Shown piece after piece: positions 1 through 8,751 of a DNA stretch of 44,010 bases. A model generated the notes under the pieces. It was not told the DNA's origin, ran no database searches, and saw nothing but the letters and a program-made list of their open reading frames with translations. The DNA is taken from the NCBI GenBank assembly GCA_016290335.1, contig JAEETM010000027.1, positions 1 to 44,010 of the forward strand, read 5' to 3'. The DNA is from Treponema sp. Its GTDB lineage: Bacteria; Spirochaetota; Spirochaetia; Treponematales; Treponemataceae. Positions within the stretch are counted from its first letter, which is position 1, and every line of letters starts with the position of its first letter. A program made the position numbers and the translations under genes.

Positions 1-1
1 G

Positions 2-889
2 GGTGTGAAAGAAGGTAATAAATGGCTCTGGGAACAGGATAATTGTGTTTTTTCTAAAGAGGAAAACAAGGAAAAATCTGTAACCTTTACAGACTCTTTT
101 GTAGACCCAGAAAAAGAATATGCATATCGCTATGATGTAAATAGATATAGACTAGATGATGATGACTTTGTAGTTGTAACAGCAACTGGAGGAGTCGGCG
201 AAATTGTATTATCAGCCGAGAACTCTACAGCAGACAATGGTATAAAGCTTACAATTTCTGATGTTTCTTATTCCTCTGATTATAATGCAAACCTCACAAT
301 CTTCAGATATTATGAAAATGATACTGATGAAAAGCCTTGCTATGTAAAAATTCAAAATTACAAAACCGATGAAGGAATGCTTCCGATTGTAGACTATTAT
401 ACAGATAAGGGCACAAGTTATACTTATAAAGCTCAATACGCATTCTGGAATAATGATTTACATTTAAGGTATACACCAATTGCAAGACCTCGCAGCATAA
501 AAGCAACTGTAGGACTTGGAGAACCAAAAATTACAAACTCTCCAGCTGGAAGTGTAAACGAAAATAAAATCTTTACCTTTACAGAAGTACCTCAAATTGC
601 TGTAAATCAACTGGCAGATAATGCAACATATAATATCACTTTTAATTATGTATATACCTATCAAGAAGACGATTGTACTTCAACAGTTGCAAGAACAATT
701 CTTTACGACCCAGAGTGGTCAGAAATACTGTCTGACTCTGACGTAAATAAAGTTTCCAGGTGGCTATCACATACTTATAAATATGACCAGCTCTATGATG
801 TATTTATTACTTATAGTAATGGAATTCATTATGACTATGTATATACAAAAGGTGATTTACCTGAAATGGCAGATATTGTTGTTCAATAA
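2..889 (+). CDS. Repeat-containing surface-type protein, C-terminal part (5' end outside window)
   Basis: The frame is open to the left edge, so the GTG at 5 is probably not the true start and the N-terminus is missing. I do not recognise a named family. The visible 295 or so residues are rich in Tyr, Asp, Asn and Thr with alternating polar/hydrophobic beta-strand patterns and no membrane segment. Two internal repeat units can be seen: TDSFVDPEKEYAYRYDV followed by ATGGVGE, and about 105 residues later VDYYTDKGTSYTYKAQY followed by ATVGLGE. This resembles tandem fibronectin-III-like or Ig-like domains of secreted or surface lipoproteins. A third, less clear unit ends the protein. The gene is followed by about 100 bases of non-coding DNA before lepB, so it is probably transcriptionally separate. 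Function is unknown. Confidence 0.6.
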   Translation, partial: GVKEGNKWLWEQDNCVFSKEENKEKSVTFTDSFVDPEKEYAYRYDVNRYRLDDDDFVVVTATGGVGEIVLSAENSTADNGIKLTISDVSYSSDYNANLTIFRYYENDTDEKPCYVKIQNYKTDEGMLPIVDYYTDKGTSYTYKAQYAFWNNDLHLRYTPIARPRSIKATVGLGEPKITNSPAGSVNENKIFTFTEVPQIAVNQLADNATYNITFNYVYTYQEDDCTSTVARTILYDPEWSEILSDSDVNKVSRWLSHTYKYDQLYDVFITYSNGIHYDYVYTKGDLPEMADIVVQ

Positions 890-934
890 AAGTTAAGGCC
901 ATCTGCTAAACTTGAAAAAATAATAATTGAAATA

Positions 935-963
935 TTGTAAGACCCATTCTTTTGTGGTATTTT
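935..963 (+). promoter_or_regulatory. Putative sigma-70-type promoter for lepB-hemW
   Basis: TTGTAA at 935-940 and TATTTT at 958-963 are separated by 17 bases and lie 30 bases upstream of the lepB ATG. Both boxes match consensus at four of six positions, so this is only a candidate in AT-rich DNA. Confidence 0.3.
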
Positions 964-992
964 TATATTAATTGCTGCAAAAGGTGGGGAAA

Positions 993-1691
993 ATGAACAG
1001 ACAGTTGCTTGAGTTTTCTTACGGATTACGTAAGGAGCGGAAAAGAAAAAGTTTTTCAATCATTGTTTATATAATTCTTATTATTACGTTTATAAATCTG
1101 TTTTTTCATTTTATCATTTTTCCTGTAAAGCAGGTTAGCAGTTCTATGATTCCTGATATTCAGGAGCAGTCTTATCTTTTTACAACATCTTTTGTGCCAA
1201 AGCTGGAGCGTGGTGATGTTGTTTTGATTGAGCCGCGGAAAAACGAAGAGCTTTCTTTTTTTAAGAAGATTATAAATGGAATTGTTTACTTTTTTACGGC
1301 TTCGCAGATTTCGATTACAGAAGATAAAAACTTTCCGGGAACAAAACCTCATATAAGACGTGTGGTTGGCATACCTGGCGATTCAATTTATATGCGCGAT
1401 TATGTTTTGTATGTAAAGCCCGCCGGCGAAAAGCATTATCTTACTGAGTTTGAAGTTTCAGACAAAGAATATAACTTAACTTTCTATACGGCTCCGGCTG
1501 ACTGGGATAGTTCAATTGGTACAAAAGGTTCTTTTGATGAAATTGTTTTAGGCGATAAAGAATATTTTGTACTTGGAGATAACAGAAAAAGCTGTTCTGA
1601 TTCAAGATTGTGGGGACCTTTGGACGGAAAGTATATAAAGGGAAAGATAATTCTCTGCTATTTTCCCTTTAAGAATATCAAAAAATACTAA
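993..1691 (+). CDS. lepB: Signal peptidase I (S26), with Arg at the catalytic Lys position
   Basis: Type I signal peptidase, which cleaves signal peptides of exported proteins at the outer face of the inner membrane. The ATG at 993 is preferred over an in-frame TTG at 972 because GGTGGGG lies just before it; this gives 232 residues. There is a basic N-terminus, one membrane segment (about 21-43), the nucleophile Ser in VSSSMIP (Ser51), the box-C region LERGDVV, the box-D region HIRRVVGIPGD (120-130) and the C-terminal LGDNRKSCSDSRLWG. In family members the first residue of the KR pair in box D is the general-base Lys; here it is Arg122. The rest of the fold motifs are intact, so it may be a divergent or impaired paralogue. 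hemW starts 5 bases downstream, so the two are probably co-transcribed. Confidence 0.85.
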   Translation: MNRQLLEFSYGLRKERKRKSFSIIVYIILIITFINLFFHFIIFPVKQVSSSMIPDIQEQSYLFTTSFVPKLERGDVVLIEPRKNEELSFFKKIINGIVYFFTASQISITEDKNFPGTKPHIRRVVGIPGDSIYMRDYVLYVKPAGEKHYLTEFEVSDKEYNLTFYTAPADWDSSIGTKGSFDEIVLGDKEYFVLGDNRKSCSDSRLWGPLDGKYIKGKIILCYFPFKNIKKY

Positions 1692-1696
1692 AATAT

Positions 1697-2983
1697 ATGG
1701 CTGAACGGGATTTTGCCTTATATATTCATATTCCTTTTTGTATTTCTAAATGCAGTTACTGTGATTTTTTCAGTATTACAGACTGTGGTGAAGAAAAGCT
1801 TGAAAAGTATATTGATTCTCTTTGTAAGGAAATTGAATGCAGACTGAATAGATTTGATTTTGTTGATACCGGTGTGAATGGTGTGCGTGATGTATGTGAT
1901 GTTCGCGATGGCGTTATAAAATCCATTTATATTGGCGGGGGAACTCCGAGTCTTTTGAAGGAAAAGCATTTTGAAAAAATATTAGAAACGGTGAAAACTT
2001 GTTCCCCAACACTTATTTTAGCTGTGGACTGCGAAATTACTATTGAGCTGAATCCTGATGACGTAAGTGTGGAATTACTGCGGGCTTTATGGAAAAATGG
2101 CGTGAACAGGATTTCTGTTGGAATGCAGTCGATGAACGATGAGGTTTTGAAAAACGTAAGGCGGCGTGCAGGCAGAAAGGAAAATCTTGAAGCATTAAAG
2201 ACGATAAGCGGTGAGTGGAAGGGAATATTTTCTGTTGATTTGATTTCTGCTTTGCCTTTGGAAAGTATGGAAAGCTTTGAAAAAGGATTAGAAGAAGTGA
2301 TTAAGTATAATCCTCATCATATTTCGCTTTATTCGCTGACGATAGAAGATGAAACTCCGCTTGGAAAACAGGTTGCAGATGGCCTGGTTGATTACGATTT
2401 TGATTTTGCAGATAAGATGTGGCTTTTTGGGCGTGATATTCTGGAGAAAAATGGATATGCGCAGTATGAGGTTTCCAACTTTGCGCGTGCAGGTTATGAA
2501 TGTAAGCATAATCTTTTTTACTGGAATCATAAACCGTATTTCGGGTGCGGAAGTGGCGGTACGGGAACCTTGTATAAGAGTGACGGAAGGGGTTTTCGCT
2601 GGACTAATGCTGAGGATGTCGAAAGATATATACAGTTTTGGGGTGAAAAAGGGACAGAATTGGGTGGAAAACCACTGAATCTGTCTTGGGAGTTGCCACT
2701 TAATCTGCCGCAAAACGAAGAAATTGTGAGCTTGAGCGATTCAAAGTTTGAGTTTTTTATGATGGGATTACGGAAAATGTGCGGTATAACAGATTTGGAA
2801 TACAGGCAGATTTTTGGTGAAGAGCTGCCGGAAAAGTTTGTTAAGCTTGCAGAAGAATGGCGCGAAAAAGGGCTTTTTGGAATTGTTGATGAACGGCTGG
2901 ATGGAAGCACGAGTGTGCGGTATAAAATGAGTGGAGAAGGTATTCTTTTTTTGAACAGGTTTCTTTCTTTGCTGGAGCTGTGA
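1697..2983 (+). CDS. hemW: HemW-like radical SAM protein (heme chaperone/coproporphyrinogen oxidase-like)
   Basis: Radical S-adenosylmethionine protein of the HemN/HemW family, 428 residues. The N-terminus reads YIHIPFCISKCSYCDFFS, giving the CxxxCxxC motif that binds the 4Fe-4S cluster, followed by IYIGGGTPS, which contributes to SAM binding. The sequence RISVGMQSM and the NLFYWN region are also typical of the family, and the C-terminal HemW domain is present. HemW proteins are heme-binding chaperones rather than true coproporphyrinogen oxidases, and the short N-terminus before the Cys motif fits HemW. An insertion of about 15 residues (near 54-70) between the first helix and the SAM motif is unusual. 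It follows lepB by 5 bases. The stop is only 32 bases from the end of the convergent histidine kinase gene, and no terminator hairpin is visible between them. Confidence 0.88.
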   Translation: MAERDFALYIHIPFCISKCSYCDFFSITDCGEEKLEKYIDSLCKEIECRLNRFDFVDTGVNGVRDVCDVRDGVIKSIYIGGGTPSLLKEKHFEKILETVKTCSPTLILAVDCEITIELNPDDVSVELLRALWKNGVNRISVGMQSMNDEVLKNVRRRAGRKENLEALKTISGEWKGIFSVDLISALPLESMESFEKGLEEVIKYNPHHISLYSLTIEDETPLGKQVADGLVDYDFDFADKMWLFGRDILEKNGYAQYEVSNFARAGYECKHNLFYWNHKPYFGCGSGGTGTLYKSDGRGFRWTNAEDVERYIQFWGEKGTELGGKPLNLSWELPLNLPQNEEIVSLSDSKFEFFMMGLRKMCGITDLEYRQIFGEELPEKFVKLAEEWREKGLFGIVDERLDGSTSVRYKMSGEGILFLNRFLSLLEL

Positions 2984-3015
2984 AAGTTATACTTGAAGGC
3001 TTATCATCATCAGAA

Positions 3016-4386
3016 TTACTCAAAAGGAATTGTAATTATAAAATTGCTGCCTTCATTTAACTTTGAGGTAACCTTAATGGTCCAGCCGTGAGTTTCTATA
3101 ATGTTTTTTACAACGGAAAGGCCCACACCAAGACCTTCTTCGCGGCGGGAAGATGTTCCACGGTAGAATAAATCGAAAATATTGTTTAAATCCTCTTTTT
3201 TAATTCCTTGTCCTGTATCTCTAATGGAAAATACAATTGCCTTATGTGTTTCCTTATTGGAAGTTTCCTGCTTTATGCTTGCCGAAATGTAAATGGAATC
3301 ATCATCCTTTGTATAACGGATGGCATTTACAAAAATATTTTCAAAGGCACGGTTTGTAAGCTGGTAATCAAAAGGAATGTGAATGTCATAAGGAAGCTTG
3401 AGATTTAAAATAATATTGCGCTTAAAAATATTTCCTGTAATTTCTGCGCTCTTTGCAAACGATTTAATAAACTCTGTAATTGACTGTGAAACAAAAGTGT
3501 TCCTGAGTTCAATATTATTCAGTTTAATGTAGCTGAGCAGGGTATCTATCATTTCTTCAAGCTGGGTGGTTTTTGTACTTATGAGTTCGAGAGAATCAAG
3601 GATTTCTTTATGTTCGGTAATTACTCCATCATGAAGCGCTTCTGTATAGCCTTTTATAATGGAAACGGGAGTTCTTAAATCGTGGCTGATTCCCATGATG
3701 AACTTGTATTTCTGATTCTGAGCTTCAAGAAGGGAAATGCGCATTTTTTCCAGGTTTGCAGCCATGGAAGTAATTTCGTTTGACTTTTTATCGTGCGAAA
3801 TATCAATTTTAAGGTCAAGGTTTCCATCGGCAATGGCCTGAGTCTGGTTATCGAGCTTTTCTATTGAGCGGAAAATGTTTTTGGAAATTATGACGATGAG
3901 GATTATACAGAAAAAAATAAGGACAAGAATAAAGAGAATAAGGTATGCAAACGTAATTGTCCTTAATCCGTAACGCCTGTTTCCGCGCTGTATTCTGGAA
4001 AAAAGAAAAAAATCTGTAGTACCTTCGTTTATAAGCCTGTACTGGTAAATGTATTTTTTTGAAGACGAGTTTATTAAGTTAATAAGAACTGTTGTATTAA
4101 CTGTATCGCTTTTGTTTATTTCCGGAATTGTAGAAATAAGAACCTTTTCTCTTGAAAAAAGAACAAACTCAAAATCGGGGGAGATTCGTTCCAGTGTTTG
4201 ACGGATTATCTGAAGGTCTTTTTCGGAATATTCATTCTGACTTTCTTCCAGAAGATTATTGTAAGCTTCAAGCATTACGGAACGGGGAGAGCTGAGATAA
4301 TGCTGCATGACTATAAAAAGAATTGTGAGTATAGGAATTGTTACTATTATTGAGGATAATAGTATGAACTGCTTTTTAATTGTCAT
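3016..4386 (-). CDS. Membrane sensor histidine kinase
   Basis: Two-component sensor kinase, 456 residues. Order of parts: membrane segment 7-28, an extracytoplasmic sensor region of about 115 residues with no recognisable domain, membrane segment 143-168, HAMP linker, and a dimerisation domain with GISHDLRTP holding the phospho-acceptor His235. The ATPase domain follows, with an N-box around FENIFVNAIRYTKD and G-boxes DTGQGIKKED and GLGVGLSVVKN. All catalytic motifs are intact. It lies 17 bases after the response regulator gene on the same strand, so the pair is an operon transcribed away from the flagellar genes. The signal sensed cannot be predicted. Its position suggests, but does not prove, a role in motility or envelope control. 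Confidence 0.93.
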   Translation of the reverse strand: MTIKKQFILLSSIIVTIPILTILFIVMQHYLSSPRSVMLEAYNNLLEESQNEYSEKDLQIIRQTLERISPDFEFVLFSREKVLISTIPEINKSDTVNTTVLINLINSSSKKYIYQYRLINEGTTDFFLFSRIQRGNRRYGLRTITFAYLILFILVLIFFCIILIVIISKNIFRSIEKLDNQTQAIADGNLDLKIDISHDKKSNEITSMAANLEKMRISLLEAQNQKYKFIMGISHDLRTPVSIIKGYTEALHDGVITEHKEILDSLELISTKTTQLEEMIDTLLSYIKLNNIELRNTFVSQSITEFIKSFAKSAEITGNIFKRNIILNLKLPYDIHIPFDYQLTNRAFENIFVNAIRYTKDDDSIYISASIKQETSNKETHKAIVFSIRDTGQGIKKEDLNNIFDLFYRGTSSRREEGLGVGLSVVKNIIETHGWTIKVTSKLNEGSNFIITIPFE

Positions 4387-4403
4387 ATTCTGGAAAATCT
4401 CGA

Positions 4404-5129
4404 CTAAGACGAATCTTTGTTTCTGATTACTTCTTTGGAGAAAATATAGCCTTTTCCAAACTCGGTTTTAATGTATTCATTTTTGGAAGGGTCTTTTTCC
4501 ATCTTTTTTCTGAGACGCTGAATGTATACCGCCACCGCAGTTATATCACCATACTGAACTTTCCATACTGCATTGTAGATTTTTTCAGGCAGGAGAACTT
4601 CACCGGCGTGTGTAACAAGGTATTCAAGAACTTCATATTCTTTTGTTGAAAGCGGAATCTTGTGGTTGCCTTTTTTGAGTACGCAGCTGTTGAGCATTAG
4701 GGTGTAATCATCAAAGGAAATAGAATCTTCGCCTTTTGTGTTTATGAGTGCCTGGCGGCGGAGGTTTGCCTTAATTCTTGCAACGAGTACGCTTGGTGAA
4801 AAAGGCTTTGTAACAAACTCATCGGCACCAAAGCCCAGGCCCTGGATTATGTCGTTATCATCATCGCGGGCAGAAACTATTACTACAGGTATTGAACGTG
4901 AATACTCTTTCCGGAAGTGTTCAAGAAAATCGAAACCGCTCATGCACGGAAGATTGAGATCCAGAATTATTAAATCAGGGAGCTTTTCTTTCATGCCTTC
5001 AATTGCTTCTTCGGCGGTGGTGAACGGTTTGGTATCTATGTCTGATTTTGAAAGATAGAGGCAGATTAATTTTGAAATGGCTTCATCATCTTCTATAACA
5101 TATACTAACGGATTTTTTGGAGTTTGCAT
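4404..5129 (-). CDS. OmpR/PhoB-family response regulator
   Basis: DNA-binding response regulator of 241 residues. The ATG at 5129 is chosen over an in-frame start 114 bases upstream because AAAAGGAAGCC lies just before it and because residue 10 begins the receiver domain (LVYVIEDDEA). The receiver carries the phospho-acceptor Asp57 in ILDLNLPCMSGFD, the acidic pair at 14-15 and Lys108 in VTKPFSP. The C-terminal winged-helix domain follows (LSTKEYEVLEYLVTHAGEV and AVYIQRLRKKME). It is the partner of the kinase directly downstream. It is divergent from flbD with about 215 bases between the starts, so it could regulate itself and the flagellar operon from that region; this is inference. Confidence 0.93.
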   Translation of the reverse strand: MQTPKNPLVYVIEDDEAISKLICLYLSKSDIDTKPFTTAEEAIEGMKEKLPDLIILDLNLPCMSGFDFLEHFRKEYSRSIPVVIVSARDDDNDIIQGLGFGADEFVTKPFSPSVLVARIKANLRRQALINTKGEDSISFDDYTLMLNSCVLKKGNHKIPLSTKEYEVLEYLVTHAGEVLLPEKIYNAVWKVQYGDITAVAVYIQRLRKKMEKDPSKNEYIKTEFGKGYIFSKEVIRNKDSS

Positions 5130-5168
5130 TTCGGCTTCCTTTTTATTTATACTCAATTTTATAGTAAC

Positions 5169-5197
5169 ATTATAGTATCGTAACAGATAAATGGTAA
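5169..5197 (-). promoter_or_regulatory. Promoter for the two-component operon
   Basis: Read on the minus strand: TTACCA (5197-5192), 17-base spacer, perfect TATAAT (5174-5169). It lies about 40 bases upstream of the response regulator start and is a good match to a vegetative sigma-70-type promoter. Confidence 0.55.
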
Positions 5198-5246
5198 GAA
5201 AAAAAGGATTTGATAATGAAAAATTATATCTTTTTGATAACAATTG

Positions 5247-5274
5247 TTGAAATATTAAAAAAATAGTTTATAAT
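5247..5274 (+). promoter_or_regulatory. Promoter for the flagellar operon, with overlapping palindrome
   Basis: TTGAAA (5247-5252), 16-base spacer, perfect TATAAT (5269-5274), about 70 bases upstream of the flbD start. A perfect 10-bp palindrome, AACAATTGTT (5239-5248), touches the -35 box and could be an operator. A second TATAAT at 5324-5329 has no well-spaced -35 box. Confidence 0.5.
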
Positions 5275-5344
5275 AGTAGTAAGTTTAAAAGTTTTTGGCT
5301 TTTTTTACTTGACGTTTTCACATTATAATTGGAAAATTATAGAA

Positions 5345-5545
5345 ATGATTGATGTATTGCGGTTAGATGGGAAAAAATATTGGGTGAATCCGCACATGAT
5401 CGAAGCCATGGAGTCTACTCCTGATTTAACATTAACTATGTTGTCAGGCAGAAAAATCATTGTTCGAAATTCCCCCGAAGAATTAATAGAAAAAATCATC
5501 GAATATCGTAAGAAAATCGGTATAGGTACACAAGAGGTCTTGTAA
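5345..5545 (+). CDS. flbD: Flagellar protein FlbD (small)
   Basis: Small flagellar-operon protein of 66 residues. The ATG at 5345 is chosen over an in-frame TTG at 5309 because family members begin with MI.V.RLDG; here MIDVLRLDGKKYWVNPHMIE is seen, followed by TPDLTLTMLSGRKIIVRNSPEELIEKI. FlbD proteins sit beside motA in spirochaetes and Gram-positives; their molecular role is not settled. The Shine-Dalgarno sequence is weak. The gene opens the long motility operon, and motA begins right after its stop. Confidence 0.88.
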   Translation: MIDVLRLDGKKYWVNPHMIEAMESTPDLTLTMLSGRKIIVRNSPEELIEKIIEYRKKIGIGTQEVL

Positions 5546-5546
5546 T

Positions 5547-6329
5547 ATGGATTTTGCGAGTTTAATTGGTATTATTGGTGGTGCGATTTGTATTGTTGTT
5601 TCGGTTGTAGCATCGGGCGGTTCAATTGTTGGAATATTGGATTTGCCTTCTGTATTCATGACAATCGGTGGTTCTTATTTTGCAATGTTTATTGCGGCAC
5701 CATTAAAAAAGGCCCTGCGTATCTTTAAGATTATGGGACGATGTTTTAAGGTTCCTGACTTTGGTGAAAAGAATATAGTTATTAACATGCAGGCTTTGTC
5801 GGAAAAGGCAAGACGTGAAGGTATTCTTGCGCTGGAAGACAGCCTGGACGACCTTGACGATCCGTTTATGAAAACCGGATTGAGGCTTGTAGTTGACGGT
5901 ACTGATGGAAATATCATCCGTGCAATTATGGAAAATGAGATGAATCAGTGCGAAGCACGTCACATGGAGTGGATTGGAATTATTAATACCTGGGCTGGAT
6001 TTGCACCAGGTTTTGGTATGATGGGTACTGTAGTAGGTCTTATTGGTATGCTTCGTAACCTCGAAGATAAATCTAACCTCGGTCCTAACATGGCTGTTGC
6101 TTTGATTACAACTCTCTACGGTTCCATGATGGCTAACTGGCTTATTTCTCCGTTCTCTACAAAGCTTTTGGCTCACAATACTGCTGAAATGAGAACTAAA
6201 GAAATGATTATTGAGGGTGTACTTGCCATTCAGGCCGGTGAAAACCCTAGAATTATGGCACAGAAGCTTTTGACTTATCTTGATCCTGTTACAAGAAAGG
6301 CAATTGAATCTGATGTTCTTAAAGATTAG
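5547..6329 (+). CDS. motA: Flagellar stator protein MotA
   Basis: Ion-channel stator subunit, 260 residues, a typical length. Membrane segments lie near 5-25, 33-53, 150-172 and 182-202, with a large cytoplasmic loop carrying the charged segment [20 protein letters not shown] that contacts the rotor FliG. The fourth membrane region contains [13 protein letters not shown]. With MotB it converts ion flow into rotation of the periplasmic flagella. RBS AGAGGT lies just before the ATG, and the gene begins one base after flbD. Confidence 0.96.
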   Translation: MDFASLIGIIGGAICIVVSVVASGGSIVGILDLPSVFMTIGGSYFAMFIAAPLKKALRIFKIMGRCFKVPDFGEKNIVINMQALSEKARREGILALEDSLDDLDDPFMKTGLRLVVDGTDGNIIRAIMENEMNQCEARHMEWIGIINTWAGFAPGFGMMGTVVGLIGMLRNLEDKSNLGPNMAVALITTLYGSMMANWLISPFSTKLLAHNTAEMRTKEMIIEGVLAIQAGENPRIMAQKLLTYLDPVTRKAIESDVLKD

Positions 6330-6361
6330 TAAGTTGCAGGTGTAAAGGGATAAATAAAGTT

Positions 6362-7090
6362 ATGGCAAAAAAGGCTAAAGAACCGCAGAAACCGTCAACC
6401 GCGTGGCAAGGAACTTATGGTGATATGATCACCCTTATGCTCTGTTTCTTTGTTATGCTCTACAATCCGTCGGAAATTGATGTGACCCAGCTTGCAACTA
6501 TTACGCAGAGTCTTCAGATGCAGGAGACGGAATCTGTTACAGGTGGTCTTTCTCTTTCTGCAGGCAGACTTTCAGATTTAGGTAACAATATAAACTCTCT
6601 GCCATCTCTTGAAAAAGGACGTTCCCTTGGTCTTGCAAAGAAAAAGGCTGTAAGTCTTTTTGCGCCTGATGTTAAAAGCAACAGAATTACAATTACAAGT
6701 GATGAACGCGGACTTGTAATTACGCTTCTTTCTGATAACTTTTTTGAAGAGGGCAGCGCAGAACTTAATATAAACGAAACACGTGATACTTTACTTCGCC
6801 TTTCTGAATTTTTCCGTTCTGATGAAATGAAAAACAGAAAATTCAGAATTGAAGGACATACAGATAACACTCCTGTTGACGGGAATTCACAATTTCCAAG
6901 CAATTGGGAGTTATCTTCTACAAGAGCTGTTAATGTTCTTCATTATCTTGCCGATTATGGAGTAAGAGAAAATAATTTTTCCATTGCAGGATATGCAGAT
7001 ACCAGACCAAAGTTTTCTAATGATACAGCTGAGGGAAGAGCATATAATAGAAGAGTGGATATAATTATTCTAGACGAAGGACATTTTTAA
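6362..7090 (+). CDS. motB: Flagellar stator protein MotB
   Basis: Peptidoglycan-anchoring stator subunit, 242 residues. A short basic N-terminus leads to [17 protein letters not shown], with the ion-carrying Asp at residue 21. An intervening linker is followed by an OmpA-like peptidoglycan-binding domain with [10 protein letters not shown] and [16 protein letters not shown]. It pairs with MotA directly upstream. The membrane segment has no clear feature that decides between H+ and Na+ use. Confidence 0.96.
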   Translation: MAKKAKEPQKPSTAWQGTYGDMITLMLCFFVMLYNPSEIDVTQLATITQSLQMQETESVTGGLSLSAGRLSDLGNNINSLPSLEKGRSLGLAKKKAVSLFAPDVKSNRITITSDERGLVITLLSDNFFEEGSAELNINETRDTLLRLSEFFRSDEMKNRKFRIEGHTDNTPVDGNSQFPSNWELSSTRAVNVLHYLADYGVRENNFSIAGYADTRPKFSNDTAEGRAYNRRVDIIILDEGHF

Positions 7091-7132
7091 TGTTAAAATG
7101 TGTAATACTTGATTTGTTTGCTGGAGGGGAAA

Positions 7133-7690
7133 ATGGCAAATGATGATGATGATCTGAATTTGGATGATGGTGGTAGTTCGGCACCCGTAAAAAAAGGCAA
7201 GTTGGGAGGTATTTTTCCAAGCCTTTTAAAGTGGATAATTATCGGTCTCGCTTCTGTAATTGTAATTGTCGTCATTGTCTTCTTTACTGTTAAAATCGTA
7301 AATAAGAATAATTCTAAAGAAGTATATAATCCTGGCATTTCTGCTGAAGAATATCAGGGCCAGCGTGAAATTTACGACTGGTATAAATCAATTGGTGTAA
7401 TTCAGACTACAACAAGTGATGAAAATCCTGCTACAGTTCGTGTTAATGTATTCTTAGGATACAAAAAAGACGATAAGGTAACTTCTACAGAAATTACACA
7501 GCGAACAGTTGAAATTAAAGATTATCTGCGAAGATATTTCAGAGGAAAATCTGCTTCTGAACTTAAAAATTCAAACAACGAAGATAAATTAAAGATGGAA
7601 ATAAGAAACGGAATTAATGACCTGATTTTAAGCGGTTCAAAAATCCGTGATATAAGTTTTGATCAATTGGATGTAATTGAGCAGAACTAA
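7133..7690 (+). CDS. fliL: Flagellar basal-body-associated protein FliL
   Basis: Single-pass inner-membrane protein, 185 residues, that sits near the stators and modulates torque or stator engagement. The ATG at 7133 is preferred over an in-frame TTG at 7109 because GGAGGGG is placed just upstream. An acidic N-terminus (ANDDDDLNLDD) and a Lys-rich patch precede the membrane segment (about 32-58). The periplasmic domain follows, ending with LILSGSKIRDISFDQLDVIEQN, similar to the usual FliL end. It sits between motB and fliM, as in Treponema operons. Confidence 0.92.
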   Translation: MANDDDDLNLDDGGSSAPVKKGKLGGIFPSLLKWIIIGLASVIVIVVIVFFTVKIVNKNNSKEVYNPGISAEEYQGQREIYDWYKSIGVIQTTTSDENPATVRVNVFLGYKKDDKVTSTEITQRTVEIKDYLRRYFRGKSASELKNSNNEDKLKMEIRNGINDLILSGSKIRDISFDQLDVIEQN

Positions 7691-7710
7691 TTTAAAAAGG
7701 TGGAGCGTGA

Positions 7711-8751
7711 ATGAACGAAGTTCTGTCACAGGATGAGATTGACCAGTTATTGACTGCGATTAGCCAGGGTGGCGATGGCGAGACAGATGATTTTAAACCG
7801 GTCAATAGTGCTAGAAAAATAAAGATTTATGACTTCAAGCGTCCTTCAAAATTCTCTAAGGAACAGCTTCGTACAGTTTCGAACATGCACGAAACTTTTG
7901 CGCGTTTAACGACTACAAGTCTTTCTGCGCAGCTTCGATCTCTTGTTCATGTACATGTTGCTTCTGTAGACGAACTTACATACGAAGAGTTCATCCGTTC
8001 TATACCGACGCCTACAACTCTTGCAATTATCAGCATGGAGCCTTTAAAAGGTACTGCTGTACTTGAAATTGACCCTGCAATTACTTTCTGTATGATTGAC
8101 CGCCTTTTCGGTGGCAAAGGTGCTTCTTCCGGTAATAAAAACCGTGAATTGACAGATATTGAGCAGCAGGTAATGGAAAACGTAATTGTAAGGATTCTTG
8201 CAAATATGCGTGAAGCATGGACACAGGTAATTGAACTTCGTCCACGCTTCCAGCAGATAGAAACTAACCCGCAGTTTGCTTCAATTGTACCGCCAAATGA
8301 AATGGTCGTACTTATCACACTTGATACAAAAGTCGGCGAAGAAGAAGGAATGATGAACATCTGTATTCCTTACCTTGTTATTGAACCGATTGTATCAAAG
8401 CTTTCATCACAATTCTGGTTTTCATCAGTACGAAGAAACTCAACTACACAGTATCTTGGTGTAATCAAAGGTCAGATTTCTTCAGTAAACATGGATATTG
8501 TGGCAGAAGTAAGTACAATAAACCTTTCAATCCGCGATGTACTTTCACTGAGGGTTGGAGATGTAGTAAGACTTTCTAACATAAAGGTTGGTGATCCGCT
8601 GACTTTGAGTGTTGGTAACAAAAAGAAGTTTTATTGTCAGCCAGGTGTTGTTGGCAAAAAAATGGCCGTACAGATTACCGGAAAAATGGAAGATAATGAA
8701 TCTGAGGAATTTGAAGAACTTTCTGTAGAAGGAGACGAAACGTATGAGTGA
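7711..8751 (+). CDS. fliM: Flagellar motor switch protein FliM
   Basis: C-ring switch protein, 346 residues. The N-terminus has the CheY-P-binding motif [10 protein letters not shown]. The middle CheC-like domain starts near residue 45 ([20 protein letters not shown]), and the C-terminal SpoA domain holds the FliN/FliY-binding fold ([20 protein letters not shown]). It works with FliY and FliG to reverse rotation. The RBS AAGGTGGAG is strong, and the end overlaps the fliY start by 8 bases, indicating translational coupling. Confidence 0.96.
   Translation: MNEVLSQDEIDQLLTAISQGGDGETDDFKPVNSARKIKIYDFKRPSKFSKEQLRTVSNMHETFARLTTTSLSAQLRSLVHVHVASVDELTYEEFIRSIPTPTTLAIISMEPLKGTAVLEIDPAITFCMIDRLFGGKGASSGNKNRELTDIEQQVMENVIVRILANMREAWTQVIELRPRFQQIETNPQFASIVPPNEMVVLITLDTKVGEEEGMMNICIPYLVIEPIVSKLSSQFWFSSVRRNSTTQYLGVIKGQISSVNMDIVAEVSTINLSIRDVLSLRVGDVVRLSNIKVGDPLTLSVGNKKKFYCQPGVVGKKMAVQITGKMEDNESEEFEELSVEGDETYE

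Noticed and set aside
2984..3015. Bidirectional terminator between hemW and the histidine kinase gene
   Set aside because: No stem-loop with a T-run can be formed in the 32-base gap.
5309..5329. Second promoter before flbD (TTGACG and TATAAT)
   Set aside because: The spacing is only 9 bases, too short for a sigma-70-type promoter.
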